NCBI GenBank assembly: GCA_955652855.1
Contig: CATPCN010000540.1
Location: 1 to 6,156 of the forward strand
From: an uncultured Chthoniobacterales bacterium
GTDB taxonomy: Bacteria > Verrucomicrobiota > Verrucomicrobiae > Chthoniobacterales > UBA10450
Length of the DNA: 6,156 bases
Direction of reading: 5' to 3'
Both the position numbers and the translations under genes were made by a program. Below the pieces are notes generated by a model. The model saw only the letters and a program-made list of their open reading frames with translations. It was not told the origin of the DNA and did not search any database. This document shows, in pieces, positions 5,628-6,156 of the stretch (its first letter is position 1; each line of letters begins with the position of its first letter).

Positions 5628-6156
5628 ATGAAAGTTGGCATTGTTATCTTGGCGAATTTTCACAAGGAGACGGCGCCTGTCCGGAGGGTGAAGCTGATCG
5701 GAAAGGCATTAACGTCTCGTGGACATGAGGTAGTCGTGTTGGTACCCCGACGTTTCTGCCCGGGTCCCATCGTCGAAGAGATGGATGGACTGAAGGTTCA
5801 ATGGGGAGCCGTTATAACGGCGGATAGTCGAAGCAAAATTTATGCAAGGATTAAGGATCGATGGGTTGTTTTTCGATCGGCCTGGAAGCTGGCAAAGAGT
5901 GGTCTCGATTGGTTAATTCTCTATAATTTGGGCGTCGAAGGGATTGTCTTATGTGTCATTGCTCGCCTTCACGGCACACGAATCGCAGCGGAGTATTGCG
6001 ATTTGCGCGTGCAACCATCCAAACCGACCATCGAAGACCATGTTCGAATTGCATGGCAAAATATCGCGGACAGGACTGTTCCTAGACTGGCCCAGGCAAA
6101 TCTAGTGATTAGCCGGTTTTTAGAAGAATGGATTAAGCGTCGTGCCCCGAAAGTCG
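5628..6156 (+). CDS. Glycosyltransferase, GT4-like, N-terminal part (partial, runs off the window)
   Basis: The frame is open from ATG 5628 to the last base, giving 176 residues. It begins MKVGIVILANFHKETAPVRR and continues VKLIGKALTSRGHEVVVLVP (21-40). A beta strand, a conserved Arg region and RGHEVxVxxP form the classic first Rossmann unit of GT4-type GT-B enzymes. Further on, LDWLILYNLGVEGIV (93-107), a switch to IAAEYCDLR (119-127) and LVISRFLEEWIKRRAPKV (159-176) match the end of the N-terminal domain, where the acceptor sits. The donor-binding C-terminal domain lies outside the window. ATG 5628 is preferred because the related remnant at 4404 starts at the same residue. A GTG at 5619 is in frame and is the better placed for CAGGA (5608-5612), so a start three codons earlier is possible. 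The gap from the previous stop is 32 bases, so the two are probably co-transcribed. Confidence 0.75.
   Translation, partial: MKVGIVILANFHKETAPVRRVKLIGKALTSRGHEVVVLVPRRFCPGPIVEEMDGLKVQWGAVITADSRSKIYARIKDRWVVFRSAWKLAKSGLDWLILYNLGVEGIVLCVIARLHGTRIAAEYCDLRVQPSKPTIEDHVRIAWQNIADRTVPRLAQANLVISRFLEEWIKRRAPKV

Noticed and set aside
1..6156. Insertion sequence, CRISPR array, tRNA or defence system
   Set aside because: I found no transposase, no terminal repeats bordering the GC-rich segment, no regularly spaced repeats and no tRNA-like fold on either strand.

Overview
The window is an internal piece of a bacterial surface-polysaccharide (O-antigen, capsule or exopolysaccharide) biosynthesis locus. Every gene I can support is on the + strand. 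The set of genes (Wzx-type flippase end, Wzy-type polymerase candidate, GT-B glycosyltransferases, SAM methyltransferases) fits a Wzx/Wzy-dependent pathway, most often found in Gram-negative bacteria. The sequence does not let me name a genus. No tRNA, rRNA, CRISPR array, insertion sequence or phage gene is visible.

Layout: (1) 2-529, C-terminal part of a Wzx/MATE-like flippase, cut by the window start. (2) 556-1441, an FkbM-family methyltransferase whose frame is broken by one extra base at about 805-812. (3) 1489-2886, a multi-spanning membrane protein, probably the Wzy repeat-unit polymerase. (4) 2870-3034, an unlisted 54-codon frame that looks like the zinc-binding N-terminus of a truncated methyltransferase; it ends in a 4-base ATGA overlap with the next gene. 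(5) 3031-4344, a GT-B glycosyltransferase in very GC-rich DNA. (6) 4404-4618, the decayed start of a second glycosyltransferase gene. (7) 4621-5595, a class I SAM methyltransferase in more AT-rich DNA. (8) 5628-6156, the start of a glycosyltransferase that runs off the window and is a clear relative of the remnant in (6).

How the genes would work together (inference from families): the glycosyltransferases build a lipid-linked repeat unit on the cytoplasmic face, the methyltransferases methylate sugars, the flippase moves the unit across the membrane and the polymerase joins units outside.

The notable theme is mosaicism. Base composition changes sharply (51 of 60 G+C at 3241-3300, 32 of 60 at 2161-2220, 21 of 60 at 5461-5520), and the GC-rich glycosyltransferase lies between two gene remnants. 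This suggests the locus was assembled and edited by cassette exchange. I see no evidence of a wholly new biological system; the interesting content is the broken and relic genes.
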